Source: Clostridiaceae bacterium
GTDB taxonomy: Bacteria; Bacillota; Clostridia; Lachnospirales; Lachnospiraceae
Length of the DNA stretch: 64,000 nucleotides
Assembly: GCA_902363735.1 (NCBI GenBank)
Contig: CABJBA010000001.1
Span: 496,001 to 560,000, forward strand
Direction: 5' to 3'
How positions within the stretch are numbered: the first letter of the stretch is position 1; every line of letters begins with the position of its first letter. A program made the translations under genes and the position numbers. Positions 1 to 9,339 of the stretch are shown here, in pieces. The notes under the pieces are model-generated. The model did not search any database. It had not been told where the DNA came from and was given only the letters and a program-made list of their open reading frames with translations.

Positions 1-724
1 TCCCTAAAATATAGCACTCACCGCTGCGTCCCTTATCGGCTGCCATCACACACCCATGAGCCAGATCACGGACATCACAGAGATTAAAAGATCCCTGAAT
101 GCCCGCTGGCATTTCTCCATTTAGAATGCTTATAATACTTCCAGTACTTTCGCTAATAGCATAATCTTCCGGTCCCAGGATGCCACTTGGGTGAACAACG
201 CACGCGTTAAGACCTTTTTTATTTACGGCATCCAATATAGCTTGCGTAGCAAGAGCTTTACTTTGACTATAACAACCTATTACCTTATCAGCATCAAAAT
301 GATATACCTCTTGGATTTTTTTCCCCTTAGGTGGTTCAGGTATTGCTCCTGTACTGCTAACATAGACTATCTTTTTACATTCATGGTGTTCAAAACACAT
401 ATCAATAATATTATATGTACCACCCACATTTACATCAATAATTTTCTGATTAAAATCCGGGTCAACAGATATCATACTTGCACAGTGAATCAGAACAGTA
501 GTGTAGCCAGCGGGAACGTCAAAGAATTGTTGAAGTGATTCTTTATCACACAAATTTCCTTCTATAATCTCAACATCCTTTGGAACATATTTTATGGATT
601 TATCACCCGGCAGCACCAAAGCACGGATATTTTCTCCTCGTTTAAGTAGTTCGCTGCAAATGTGGTTTCCAAGAAAACCTGCCGCACCCGTTATAAGATA
701 TATTTTTTCTTTCATTTTCTTCAT
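1..724 (-). CDS. NAD(P)-dependent epimerase/dehydratase (SDR), truncated by window edge
   Basis: The minus-strand frame is open from an ATG at 724 to the window edge (241 codons visible, C-terminus missing). It begins with a Rossmann dinucleotide-binding loop TGAAGFLG (residues 12-19, GxxGxxG) and has the extended-SDR signatures VNVGGTYN (about 99-106) and YSQSK (152-156, the catalytic Tyr and Lys). This is the fold of NAD-dependent epimerases, dehydratases and dihydroflavonol-type reductases; the substrate cannot be told. The start at 724 is chosen because GGAGGA lies 9-10 nt upstream; a second ATG at 715 is possible. It sits next to a decayed island, so it may be accessory, but the frame itself is intact. 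Confidence 0.85.
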   Translation of the reverse strand, partial: MKKMKEKIYLITGAAGFLGNHICSELLKRGENIRALVLPGDKSIKYVPKDVEIIEGNLCDKESLQQFFDVPAGYTTVLIHCASMISVDPDFNQKIIDVNVGGTYNIIDMCFEHHECKKIVYVSSTGAIPEPPKGKKIQEVYHFDADKVIGCYSQSKALATQAILDAVNKKGLNACVVHPSGILGPEDYAISESTGSIISILNGEMPAGIQGSFNLCDVRDLAHGCVMAADKGRSGECYILG

Positions 725-863
725 TATATAAATTCCTCCATTTCGCTTGATACAGGCATTATAGCTGTAATTTCTCCAAATTAAATGTATCTGCTTGCAT
801 TGTAAAAGGTGTTAGTACTCATGAAAGCTGATAAAGAGTAAATACTGATTAGCAGCTTTATAA

Positions 864-889
864 CCGCAGCAGAGCATTCGCTGCTACGG
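864..889 (-). other. hairpin between a 21-codon ORF and the epimerase gene
   Basis: CCGTAGCAG and CTGCTGCGG (minus strand) form a 9-bp stem with one G-U pair and an 8-nt loop. A downstream GCTGCT at 851-856 could compete for the same 5' arm. No T-run follows. It lies 4 nt after the stop of the small ORF at 893-958, an arrangement resembling a leader peptide plus attenuator, but this is inference only. Confidence 0.3.
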
Positions 890-892
890 ATA

Positions 893-958
893 TTAGGTGT
901 TGTGGCCTTGTTCCCTTTGTTTCAACAAAGCTTCCCTAATCAGCTCAGACCATTTCAT
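893..958 (-). CDS. possible 21-residue leader or small peptide
   Basis: An ATG at 958 follows GGAGAG at 6-nt spacing and opens a 21-codon frame starting MKWSELIREALL and ending in TAA at 893. It is rich in charged residues and has no membrane segment. I do not recognise a family. It could be a leader peptide for the epimerase gene 170 nt downstream, a remnant of a longer gene, or chance. The ribosome site is the main support. The rest of 725-1023 shows nothing else I can name. Confidence 0.3.
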   Translation of the reverse strand: MKWSELIREALLKQREQGHNT

Positions 959-1023
959 ATAATTCTCTCCTTACCAGTAATTATATGTTAGCGCCAGACT
1001 TAATAAGAAACTTGCCAGAGTTT

Positions 1024-1602
1024 TTATTTAATTAAACGAAGCCTGCCAAATGGTGTTATACAATAAGGTCGATCAGAACACATCCCATAAAAGAAACCGC
1101 AAATGCTGTTGATTGGTACATACAGGGTAAAGGGTAGGATCAACTGACAGGCCAAGGCGGCGGGCAATTTTTCAGGCCAATTTGTTTCCGTCCATCCGGT
1201 AAACACGTTTGTGATTTCCGCAAAGTTAATAATGCCGATTTGCTGAAGATATCCACAACCGAAAAACAAGACGATACCAAACGCTATAGAAAGCATTGTG
1301 AGCCAAAGCCCTTGATTTGCACAGGCCCGGTGCGTTCTATCTTCCGGCTTGGTAAGTAACGGAATCCAGAACATCATAGGAATATATGCCAGCATACACG
1401 AGAACGGTAAGTGCCTATTCGGTTCAGTGGAGGCTGTGGGGGCATTGACTTCATAATGATAGCTGTAATTTCCCCCTATATGATGACCACCTGCATAGTG
1501 ACCACTGTTAGCGGTGACCGCCGTTCCACAAGCCGCGCAGAAATTTGCGTTATTTTTCAATCTCTCGCCGCAGTTTCTACAGAAGTTTCCATTCACAATC
1601 AT
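1024..1602 (-). CDS. zinc-ribbon membrane protein (second of two paralogues)
   Basis: The N-terminus carries a double CxxC zinc ribbon (CRNCG at 8-12 and CAACG at 22-26), followed by a Gly/His-rich linker and about three hydrophobic segments. The core FWIPLL-x10-ANQGL motif is shared with the preceding gene and resembles DUF4870/Tic20-like membrane proteins. The two paralogues are 5 nt apart and co-directional. Start: ATG at 1602 is very close to GAGGTG; a GTG at 1596 has better spacing, so the true start may be two codons later. Function unknown; a membrane sensor or stress protein is plausible but not shown. Confidence 0.75.
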   Translation of the reverse strand: MIVNGNFCRNCGERLKNNANFCAACGTAVTANSGHYAGGHHIGGNYSYHYEVNAPTASTEPNRHLPFSCMLAYIPMMFWIPLLTKPEDRTHRACANQGLWLTMLSIAFGIVLFFGCGYLQQIGIINFAEITNVFTGWTETNWPEKLPAALACQLILPFTLYVPINSICGFFYGMCSDRPYCITPFGRLRLIK

Positions 1603-1607
1603 TCACC

Positions 1608-2108
1608 TCACTTTATAATGGGATACTGGCCAAAAAACAGAATGGATTCTGGCTCCCGGTCATAATGAACAGCCATAGCGCACCGATAGCATTTATAGGC
1701 TATAAAAAACATGAAGAACAAAAACATCATGAATAGCAGGGCATATATGCCGTTGAATAGCAGGCCAAGACCCCAACCGGCCAGAAAACCCTTTACTACC
1801 CCCAAAATTTGAATTGCAGTACAGGCTACAGCGGATACAATTAGGACCCATAGCCCCTGATTGGCACTGTGCTTCGCATACTCATTTTGGGGGCAAGTCA
1901 TCAATGGCAGCCAGAATAGTATGCCGGAATAGGCCAATTCGCAGAATAGTTTTTGTGGTGGTTCCTTTTGGCGGGGGATCTCGTCCGGATGAACATAGAA
2001 GATTTCGCCGCCTGCTTCATTTGCATTGTCATTGATTCTGATGCCACAGCGAGCACAAAAAGTATCTTGTTCCTCCAACACAGCACCACAGTGTTTACAA
2101 TAGTTCAT
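1608..2108 (-). CDS. zinc-ribbon membrane protein (first of two paralogues)
   Basis: The protein starts MNYCKHCGAVL with two CxxC pairs (CKHC at 4-7, CARC about 18-21) typical of a stand-alone zinc ribbon, then a linker and about three membrane segments, with the FWLPLM-x10-ANQGL core also seen in the next gene. A start at 2108 is preferred over the upstream ATG at 2138 because GAGGTGAG lies 7 nt upstream. It follows a 28-residue peptide gene and precedes its paralogue, probably as one transcript from the promoter at 2234-2263. Specific function unknown. Confidence 0.75.
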   Translation of the reverse strand: MNYCKHCGAVLEEQDTFCARCGIRINDNANEAGGEIFYVHPDEIPRQKEPPQKLFCELAYSGILFWLPLMTCPQNEYAKHSANQGLWVLIVSAVACTAIQILGVVKGFLAGWGLGLLFNGIYALLFMMFLFFMFFIAYKCYRCAMAVHYDREPESILFFGQYPIIK

Positions 2109-2121
2109 AATAAATCTCACC

Positions 2122-2208
2122 TCATTCCTGCGTAGCAAACTTGAAAAAGCAAACTATACCTACACTCGCTGCTATTATTGAAGCTAAAATCATCAATACC
2201 TTTTTCAT
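2122..2208 (-). CDS. 28-residue single-pass membrane peptide
   Basis: ATG at 2208 has a consensus AGGAGG 8 nt upstream. The peptide starts MKKVLMILASIIAASVG, continues hydrophobic to a short polar tail ending ATQE, and is predicted to cross the membrane once or to be a signal-like peptide. It is the first gene of the zinc-ribbon cluster, 13 nt before the next start, so translation of the three genes may be coupled. No family recognised. It is too short for usual ORF callers, and the ribosome site, position and composition are the evidence. Confidence 0.6.
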   Translation of the reverse strand: MKKVLMILASIIAASVGIVCFFKFATQE

Positions 2209-2233
2209 ATTGCATACCTCCTTTCACTTTGTA

Positions 2234-2263
2234 ATCATAGAATAAAGGTACTTTATTTGTCTA
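2234..2263 (-). promoter_or_regulatory. promoter with palindromic operator in the spacer
   Basis: On the minus strand TAGACA (-35, complement of 2258-2263) and TATGAT (-10, complement of 2234-2239) are 18 bp apart. The spacer is almost filled by the perfect palindrome AATAAAG-GTA-CTTTATT (2241-2257, 7-bp arms). A regulator binding there would sit between -35 and -10, as MerR-family or some repressor sites do. It drives the 28-residue peptide and zinc-ribbon genes. Confidence 0.6.
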
Positions 2264-2296
2264 AGTTTAATCAAATGTTAATGGCGTGTTAAAATG

Positions 2297-2329
2297 AAAA
2301 AGCCGCCTGAAAATTTCAGACGGCTTTTG
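2297..2329 (-). terminator. Rho-independent terminator of the two-component operon
   Basis: AAAGCCGTCTGAAA and TTTCAGGCGGCTTT form a stem with one G-U pair, followed on the minus strand by a T-run. It lies 17 nt after the kinase stop codon and separates that operon from the zinc-ribbon cluster. Confidence 0.85.
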
Positions 2330-2345
2330 AACGTATAGAAAAGCA

Positions 2346-3398
2346 TTACAATTTTAATCGGACCATAAAGGCTGAACCAACTCCTGGTGTACTGTCAACA
2401 GTAATCGCACCTCCAAGTAAAATAACAATTTGCTGCACCATAGTCAAGCCCAAACCATTCCCCTGTGTAGCATGGGAGATGTCTGCCTGATAAAATTTGT
2501 CAAAAACATGACGGATTGAACTGGCTTCAATTCCACACCCGGTATCTTTCACGGTAACGACTGCTTGATTGTTCTCCACTTTTGCCGTTATATAGACATA
2601 ACCGTCACGTTCTGTAAACTTCAAAGCGTTAGATAAAAGGTTGTTCCATACAATATCCAACAATTCCTCATCGCTGTTTAAGAGGATATTCTGATCCAGT
2701 TCCGTGTCCAACGTGATGTCCTTTTCATCCCATAGTTGCTCAAACCCAAGAGCGCAGCGGCAAAGCTGCTCACTTAAATTAAAGGACTTTGGTTTTACGG
2801 GAATCTTCTGGTTTTCTAACCGGCTGACTTGCAGAATGTTTGTGACCAGAACAGAAAGCCGATTGGATGCCTCTCCAATTCTCAAGGCGTACACTTGACT
2901 TTCCTCATCTGACAGGCTTTCGCTTTGCAGGATTGTGGCGTAATTTTGAATAACGGAAAGAGGTGTTTTCAGCTCATGAGATACATTGGATACAAAATCT
3001 TTTTTGAGCATTTCGGTGCTGGCAAGCTCTGCTGTCATGGCATTAAAATCATCAAACAACACTTCAAATTCATCCTTTTTTCCATCGTTTCGCTGGGGTG
3101 GGATACGCACGGAGAAATCACCCTGTGCCACATCTCGGGCAGCACCGCTTAACAAGCTGACCGGCCTCAGTAAAAATTCCTTCCAATAAAAGGAAAAACC
3201 GAGCATTATCAGAAGGCTAACGAAAAAAATATAGGTAAGCATGGTAAGCACGAAATATACAGCATTCATTTCTTCATTCTGCTGAATCATGATCTGAAGT
3301 GCGGAATGGCTTCCAAGCAGAAAAACGATAAAACCGTAGAGCACGAGATAACGTCTAAAGCTCATGCTTTTAGCGTTGATACGAGGGTCTTTTTTCAT
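2346..3398 (-). CDS. sensor histidine kinase
   Basis: A 350-residue membrane kinase. Two hydrophobic segments (about 15-35 and 47-71) flank a very short extracytoplasmic loop, so it probably senses the membrane or a partner protein rather than a free ligand. A HAMP region (about 72-125) is followed by the H-box NVSHELKTPLS with phospho-acceptor His141, then N, G1 (DTGCGI) and G2 (GNGLGL) boxes of an intact ATPase domain. Its start overlaps the stop of the response regulator by 4 nt (ATGA), so the pair is co-translated. A degenerate paralogue of both genes lies at 7605-9339. Confidence 0.92.
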   Translation of the reverse strand: MKKDPRINAKSMSFRRYLVLYGFIVFLLGSHSALQIMIQQNEEMNAVYFVLTMLTYIFFVSLLIMLGFSFYWKEFLLRPVSLLSGAARDVAQGDFSVRIPPQRNDGKKDEFEVLFDDFNAMTAELASTEMLKKDFVSNVSHELKTPLSVIQNYATILQSESLSDEESQVYALRIGEASNRLSVLVTNILQVSRLENQKIPVKPKSFNLSEQLCRCALGFEQLWDEKDITLDTELDQNILLNSDEELLDIVWNNLLSNALKFTERDGYVYITAKVENNQAVVTVKDTGCGIEASSIRHVFDKFYQADISHATQGNGLGLTMVQQIVILLGGAITVDSTPGVGSAFMVRLKL

Positions 3399-4066
3399 TG
3401 GAACACCGCCTTATATCCAAGACCTCGCACAGTAACAATTTTGAATGCGTCACAGTGGGCGAACTTTGAACGAATGTTGGTAATAAACACATCCACCGTC
3501 CGCAAGCCGCTTTCATTTTCAATGCCAGTAAACTCCTCCAGTAGTTGGCTCCGGGTAAAGGTGCGCTTGGGGTATGACAGCAGCTTGAACAAAATCTGAA
3601 ACTCCCGCACGGTGAGCGGCACATCTTCGCCACCTACCGTTGCGCTGACATCATCTTCATCCAATATCAGATTCCCAATAACCAGTTTTTTCTCCGCTGT
3701 TATATTGGCCCGACGCAGCAACGCCTCAATGTGCAAGAGCAGTTCATTCAAATCAATAGGCTTGACCATGTAATCATCAATACCAAGATGATAACCTTTT
3801 TCTTTTGCTGAAAAATCATCCCGTGCCGTCATAAACAGTATGGGGATGTTCCGATCCTGCTGTCGTACAGTTTCCGCAAATTCAAATCCGTCAATAACCG
3901 GCATCATAATATCCGAGATGATTAGATCATAATGTTCTGCGTATAAGCGATCATACGCCTCCCTCGCACTCAGACAGCCTACAGCCTGATAGCTGTGATT
4001 ATTCAAATGTCTGCAAACTGTCATATTCAAATCTCGGTCATCTTCTACCACTAAGATGTGTATCAT
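3395..4066 (-). CDS. OmpR/PhoB-family response regulator
   Basis: A receiver domain (VEDD at 7-10, phospho-acceptor Asp52 in SDIMMP, Lys in VKP) is joined to a winged-helix DNA-binding domain ending VRGLGYKAVF. The start at 4066 is preferred to the ATG at 4090 because GGAGG lies within the first codons of the longer frame, 10 nt before 4066. It is the first gene of a two-gene operon with the kinase. Targets are unknown; the adjacent zinc-ribbon operon is a candidate. Confidence 0.92.
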   Translation of the reverse strand: MIHILVVEDDRDLNMTVCRHLNNHSYQAVGCLSAREAYDRLYAEHYDLIISDIMMPVIDGFEFAETVRQQDRNIPILFMTARDDFSAKEKGYHLGIDDYMVKPIDLNELLLHIEALLRRANITAEKKLVIGNLILDEDDVSATVGGEDVPLTVREFQILFKLLSYPKRTFTRSQLLEEFTGIENESGLRTVDVFITNIRSKFAHCDAFKIVTVRGLGYKAVFQ

Positions 4067-4239
4067 CAGGGTAACACCTCCTGTTTTCATTAATCTTTAT
4101 TATATTACTGAATAATTGCCAAATATTTAAACACTTCCCCGTGAACCATTTTAGCGGGAGTTTGTTAGTGTACTGATAAGGAAATGTTTGTGAATTATTA
4201 AGAAGCATTCAAAAGCAAAGGTTTTAGCTGTCATCACAT

Positions 4240-4374
4240 TTAGAAACCAGAAATCTTTCACGCTTTTCCAAAACGTACAATACCACCAATCCGGCCTTCT
4301 TCGTATAGTTTTCAAACACGCCGTTCCGCAATACCTCCTTTTTGTGAAGCCTCCTTTTGTGTAATATAATCCAC
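4240..4374 (-). pseudogene. decayed HTH/excisionase-like protein of an integrative element
   Basis: From a GTG at 4374 the frame reads VDYITQKEAS ... KLYEEGRIGGIVRFGKA, matching the small HTH proteins (xTLREASEKWGVTERRIQKLCEEGRI type) common in Tn1549-like elements. Two in-frame stops interrupt it; one replaces the Trp normally found after the RFG-(K/R)-(A/S) motif. Non-functional remnant. The stretch 4375-4566 shows no recognisable gene. Confidence 0.6.
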
Positions 4375-4566
4375 TGCTTTTACTCCCTTAGTCTTATAAT
4401 AAGAATAAGCGTTATGACAAATAATATCAAGCCTGATGAAATCATAATTTGTCTTTACGGCTGCTTCCGGCTGCGATGAGCAGCAGAAGCTCAGTCGTTA
4501 CACAAAATCAGCGTATCGGGCGCTTTAACCGCAACCATACACATAAACGGATTGCTTCGTCTCAGT

Positions 4567-4848
4567 TCACTTTTGTAGGCGTAAGGTGCATAGGCTTTTT
4601 TTGGCTATATTAAGCTGTCCAAGGGGTTCTTTGTACTGCGCCTCGTAATTAGAACAAATGCTTCTCAATCCGTTTAAGAAATTTTCTATTCTTGCACTGT
4701 TGCGAATATAGCTATTGCCAGGCTCAGTTTCATAGTTTTCCGGGCCTTTAGTCTTAATTAATAAAGGTAATTTTCTTCGGGTGATGAATCCTTGCAAGAG
4801 ACTTATTTGTCGCCTCCGTGATAGCAATATTGTCTTCGTCTTTCTCAT
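4567..4848 (-). pseudogene. C-terminal fragment of an ICE-type SNF2 helicase/methylase protein
   Basis: The 93-codon frame contains a stretch around GNSYIRNSARIENFLNGL and a following helical region NYEAQYKEPLGQLNIAKKSL that resemble the C-terminal end of the very large DEAD/SNF2 helicase-methylase protein carried by Tn1549-like conjugative elements (GN-x-R-(I/L)-(E/D)-N pattern). The start of the frame is out of phase with an upstream reading AEVLYEKDEDNIAITEATNKS, so there is a frameshift near 4790. It is a leftover, not a gene. Confidence 0.45.
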
Positions 4849-5724
4849 ACAGGACCTCTGCTATGCTGCACCGTTTTCACCTGTTCATACACACTAAACC
4901 ACCCAAGATTAGGATGCCGGAAACGTAGAACAGGATTTGCGTTGAGCGTTTTCCACGCAGCCCCTGGAAGGTTATGAAACTACGTGCTTTATAGGCCTTG
5001 TCGATTTAAAAATAATATTCTTTATATTTTCATTAGACAACACACACAATACATCAATAGAAAGAAGAATCATTTTTTTGCTATTTAGACAAAAAAATAG
5101 TCAAAAAAAGAATAACAACAATTTATTTATCTTTTATGCAAAAAAAGTTCTTCTTTTAAGAAGAACTTAGTTATAATGCATTTTATACTAGTCAATTGCA
5201 CTCAAATATTTTTACTATTCATTTTCACAATTACTCCCCCAAGGCTTGCATTATGTTAAGCTGAAGGAACAGGAGTAGATGGTTCGAAGAGATACCTGTA
5301 CGGGATACCCGCATGGTTCTATCGGGAATCGACTGCGCGGCCGAATCTATGGTTGACGGCCATGTGAAGGTACAAGATGCTTGGAAATTACGCTGGATAA
5401 GCTTTGGGAATACAAAGCTATTTTAAGCAAATAATCAATTTATGTAATAAGTTTTGTAATTATGAAAATTGGATTGATTTGTTTAGCACCATGGGTGAGC
5501 CTAAGGTCAAAAATCTTTTGAAGGCGGGATACACAGACCTGTTGTTAAACGACCACACGCTGGCAAGTGTGTATGAGTTTGTCACTGCAGGTGCATGTGA
5601 TGACAATGACGCAGAAAGTTCATGAGATTCTGCAGTGTACGCACAGCTATGAGAGGGAGGGGGACAGTTGACTTTGTAAAGTCAAAATCCATGTTTTACA
5701 TATAAAAAGGGTGGGTTTTATTAA
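4849..5724. other. AT-rich decayed stretch without a recognisable gene
   Basis: No frame longer than about 70 codons looks real. The AT-rich part 5020-5210 has long A and T tracts. A 73-codon plus-strand frame at 5404-5625 (ending ASVYEFVTAGACDDNDAESS) has no family I recognise and no good ribosome site. This looks like scar sequence between element remnants. Confidence 0.5.
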
Positions 5725-6683
5725 TGTCAAAAACAGTTGAAGTTAGGTGTTACAGTCGAGCAGAAATTGGCAGATATGGTTATGGCCGATTTCTGCGGGA
5801 ACCAGCAATATGTACATGATGCTCATGATGTTTGCCGGCAAAATACGGACGTATACGTATCATGATGACAGTTGGTTATGTTCTTTTTTTGTCGGGTATT
5901 CTCATCATGTTTTTCTGGGGCATCGGGAACGGATTAGGGGTTTTTGCACTCGCTTATTTGTTGTATGTCGTAGGACGTTCCATTTATGCCACTGCGCGGG
6001 ACATGGGAACACCAATTCTTACCAATGAACCGCAGCAGCGTATTTCATACGGCCGTTATAGTACAATTTATACGTCTGTTTTTTCAGTCGCCATGTCATC
6101 TTATCTGAGCATGGTCTTGGCACCCAAGTATGGTGGGTTGACTGTGGAAGCATTTCAAGAGTTGTGTCTTATCTGTGTAATCGGCGGCACAATTCTAACA
6201 ATTGCCTCCATGTTTGCTATTGCCCCTATGATAAAGCAGAAAGCATTGCCAGCGGCCGGTCAGTCCGCTATCACAACTTTGGTGTTTGGAGTTATTATTG
6301 GCAATTATACGTTTAACGGTCCTCTCCGAATGATCACATTGGTTCCAACAATTTTAATGGTTTTTTTTGCCACCAAACTGCGCGGAAAAGGCAATACTAA
6401 AACACAACTGATCAAATGGACTTGGGTTGCTATTAGAATGGCTGTAGCCATCGTGGCGCTCTGTATTGCGGCTGTAGGTTATACCACTACCATGCCACAA
6501 CCGGGCGACCCAGCTACAACGCCTGTTTTCTGGATGACGATGTTCCTGTGGATGGGGCTGCCCATTCTAGGCTGGCTGAGCACACAGATCTTAATGCCGT
6601 TCTACCCTTTGAACAGAGATAAAATGGAAGAAATTCAGTGTGCAAATAAAGAATTGCGAGAAAAAACAGCTATGTCTCATTAA
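5725..6683 (+). pseudogene. decayed GPH-family (MelB-like) sugar:cation symporter
   Basis: A start ATGTCAAAAACAG at 5725 is followed within 20 codons by frameshifts: pieces KLGVTVEQKLADMVM and NMYMMLMMFAGK lie in other frames. From 5832 the frame stays open for 283 codons with about seven membrane segments and ends with MPFYPLNRDKMEEIQ, the typical C-terminal tail of glycoside-pentoside-hexuronide transporters. The protein is about 140 residues shorter than the family norm, so part of the N-terminal half is deleted. Transport function is very unlikely to survive. Confidence 0.65.
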
Positions 6684-6887
6684 TAAGTCGTACTGGGAAG
6701 GCTACAGTATATTTTCTTGGTATCCCCATAGTGGGGTGAGTAATTCCCATCATCTCTATGAAGCTATACTTATTTAAATCGAAAAAATGGCGGAGATACC
6801 AAAAGCTAATTATTCTCACAAATAGAGTGTAAAAAGAACTCTTACATAAGGGACAGCAGTATACAAGACTGTCGTCCCTTCATTTCC

Positions 6888-7510
6888 ATCCGAGCTTTTC
6901 CTACCATCTGCGTATATTGAAAACTGTGGTTTTCCTTTGCATTTCCAAAAAGTCTTTCTATATATGGCGTATAATCAGTTTAACATGATATCTGCTCTTG
7001 GTGCAATGAGCCAGATGCGGACAATTCCTGCAGCCGGCTCCGTAGCTCTTGCATTCACGAAAGTCTTTCCCTGTTTGATGTACTGCATTTCAGTGTTTTA
7101 TTATTCGAGCAAATATAGTAATCATAATACTCATCATATACATACTCATAAAAGACACTGCTTGTATCATGGGATCTGGATAAATGTCTTGTATCCCAAA
7201 TCGGCAAATGTTTCATTAGGAAGCTCTGCTTGTACCTGTCCATGATTATATGGTATGCCATCAATTCAGCTTACCGTCTATGTCGTTGTAATATCAAAAA
7301 CAATTTCCGTAATCTCAGGTTGGTGTTAAAGGTAACGGTACAGCGCCTTATCCTTGGGCATCGTATCAGATCGCCCTTGAAATTTTGCCTAAAATAGTTC
7401 TTCACAAAGTGATGATATTCCCTTTTCAGAGATTGACACTGTCTAACACTCCGCTTACGGAAAAACAACAAACACATATATTGATAAGGTGACGCACATC
7501 TGTATATCAC
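6888..7510 (-). pseudogene. remnant of an IS1182-family transposase
   Basis: Reading the minus strand in several frames gives the hallmarks of the C-terminal half of IS1182 transposases: YDEYYDYYICSNNKTLK, then REC-KSYGAGCRNCPHLAHCTKS (zinc-knuckle-like Cys pattern), RHI-stop-KDFLE and a final NAKENHSFQYTQ-x-GKARMEM. At least three frameshifts and a TAG replacing the expected Trp of RHIWxDxLE are present. No terminal inverted repeats were found. The plus-strand frames over this stretch are shadows. Confidence 0.6.
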
Positions 7511-7604
7511 ATCATTCTGTTGATAAAAGTTTACTAAAATGAAAAACGCAAATAATACTTAAACAACCATATGATATACTATAAAAAAGAAGGAAGGTTT
7601 TCCC

Positions 7605-8275
7605 ATGTTCAAAATACTTGTTGTGGAAGATGACCATGAACTAAACCATGCAGTTTGTTCGTACTTAATACAAAATGGCTACGAGGCCATCGGCTGCTTT
7701 AATGGCAACGAGGCATATGACTCCATGTACAGTAATCTTTTTGATCTAATTACTTCCGACATTATGATGCCTGGCGTAGACGGCTATGAGTTTGCCGAAA
7801 ATGTAAGAAATCTCAATCAGGAAATTCCGATTCTATTTATGACTGCGCGGAATGACCTTGCATCCAAGCAGGGGGGGGCCGTGTGGGGGTGGACGACTAC
7901 CTGGTCAAGCCATTTGAGCTGGATGAACTTGTTCTGCGGATTGGTGCGCTGCTTCGCCGAGCAAAGATAGCCAATAGCAAAAAACTAACCATAGGCAGTC
8001 TGACAATGGATGCCGACGAACGCACCGTCATCTTAAATGGCGAGGAGATTTTCCTTACCCTCCGTGAATTCAACCTGCTTTATAAGTTGCTTTCCTATCC
8101 GAAGAAAACCTTTACGAGAACCCAGCTTATGGATGAGTTTTGGGACAGCGAAACTTCATCTAGCCCCCGCACTGTGGATGTATATATGACAAAGCTGCGC
8201 GACAAACTCTCAAGTTGCGATGATTTTGAAATTGTAACAGTGCATGGACTCGGATATAAGGCAGTGTTGAAATGA
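7605..8275 (+). pseudogene. frameshifted OmpR-type response regulator (paralogue of the one at 3395-4066)
   Basis: The first 86 codons give a receiver domain (LVVEDDHELN, SDIMMPG) that runs into a G8 tract at 7871-7878; adding one base restores the frame RVGVDDYLVKP and the rest of the receiver and winged-helix domain to VHGLGYKAVL at 8275. So it is a single-base deletion in a homopolymer, either a real mutation or a sequence error. The following kinase is clearly dead, which favours real decay. Close paralogue of the intact regulator 3.5 kb away on the other strand. Confidence 0.85.
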
Positions 8276-9339
8276 GCCAGAAGAAGCGGGATCAGCGTGT
8301 CAGTCATAGTCTTTTTTCATTCCGTCAATATTTGTTGTTTTTTCTCCTTGTTTCCATTATTGTTACCTGCTGCTTTTTGCTTTTTTTGACAACAATGAAT
8401 ATGCAGTGGAGAGATGTAAAATTCAGCGCTCTCATCACTCTTGGTAATGTACTGTTCCTGAGCTTACTTTGTGCAATGATAGATGGCTTCCGGCGCAAGT
8501 TTATAGTGGAGCATCCAGTCAAACGCATTCTCAAAGCAACCCACAGGCTGACAGCGGGGGATTTTACAGCTAGAATCAAACCATTCCACATGCTTGACAA
8601 CATGAATGAGTTTGATGTAATTATTGAGGACTTCAATAAGATGGCGCTGGAGCTTTCCGGTACCGAAACCCTACAGACCGATTTTATGGCTAACGTTTCA
8701 CATGAACTGAAAACGCCTCTTACTGTCATTCAGAACTATGCCACTATATTGCAAACACCCAGCCTTCCGGAGGACAAGCGCATTGAGTACAGCAAAACCG
8801 TCTCAGATGCCTCCCACAGGCTCTCCGAGCTAATTACTAATATACTGCGTCTAAACAAGCTGGAAAACCAACAGATATTCCCCGAGTTTTTATCATTCGA
8901 CCTGGGAGAACAGCTTCGTGAATGTTTGCTTGGATTTGAAGATTTATAGGAGAAAAAGAGCCTTGAGATAGTGGCGGACATTGATGATGTCATAGTGAAA
9001 GCAGATCCAGAGCTATTAAGCCTCGTCTGAAATAATCTCTTTTCTAATGCGATGAAATTCACTCAGCCAGAAGGAAAAATCACTGTCAGTTTAAAAGAAA
9101 ATGGCAGTACTGCTATCATCATGGTTTCTGATACCGGGTGCAGAATTTCAGCCGAAGTTGGCAGCCGAATATTTGATAAATTTTATCAGGGTGACACTTC
9201 TCACACCACGCAGGGTAACGGGCTGGGGTTGGCTCTTGTTAAACGTGTCATGGGTATTCTTGGCGGTGAAATCTCAGTGGAAAGCACGCTTGGGGTTGGG
9301 AGTTCATTTACGGTCAAACTACATGGTGAGGCTTCATGA
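8272..9339 (+). pseudogene. sensor histidine kinase broken by two in-frame stops
   Basis: The frame starts with ATGA overlap to the regulator and is colinear with the intact kinase at 2346-3398: two membrane segments, HAMP, H-box NVSHELKTPLT, N box, GNGLGL. A TAG at 8947 and a TGA at 9028 both fall where the paralogue has Trp (GFEQLW and VWNN), and the G1 box reads DTGCRI instead of DTGCGI. The upstream 225 codons could make a kinase without ATPase domain, but it is best read as a pseudogene. Confidence 0.88.

Noticed and set aside
191..538. Plus-strand 115-codon ORF
   Set aside because: It is a shadow of the epimerase gene on the other strand, without a ribosome site.
5404..5625. 73-codon plus-strand gene
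   Set aside because: No ribosome site, no family resemblance and it lies inside decayed sequence; kept only as part of the scar region.
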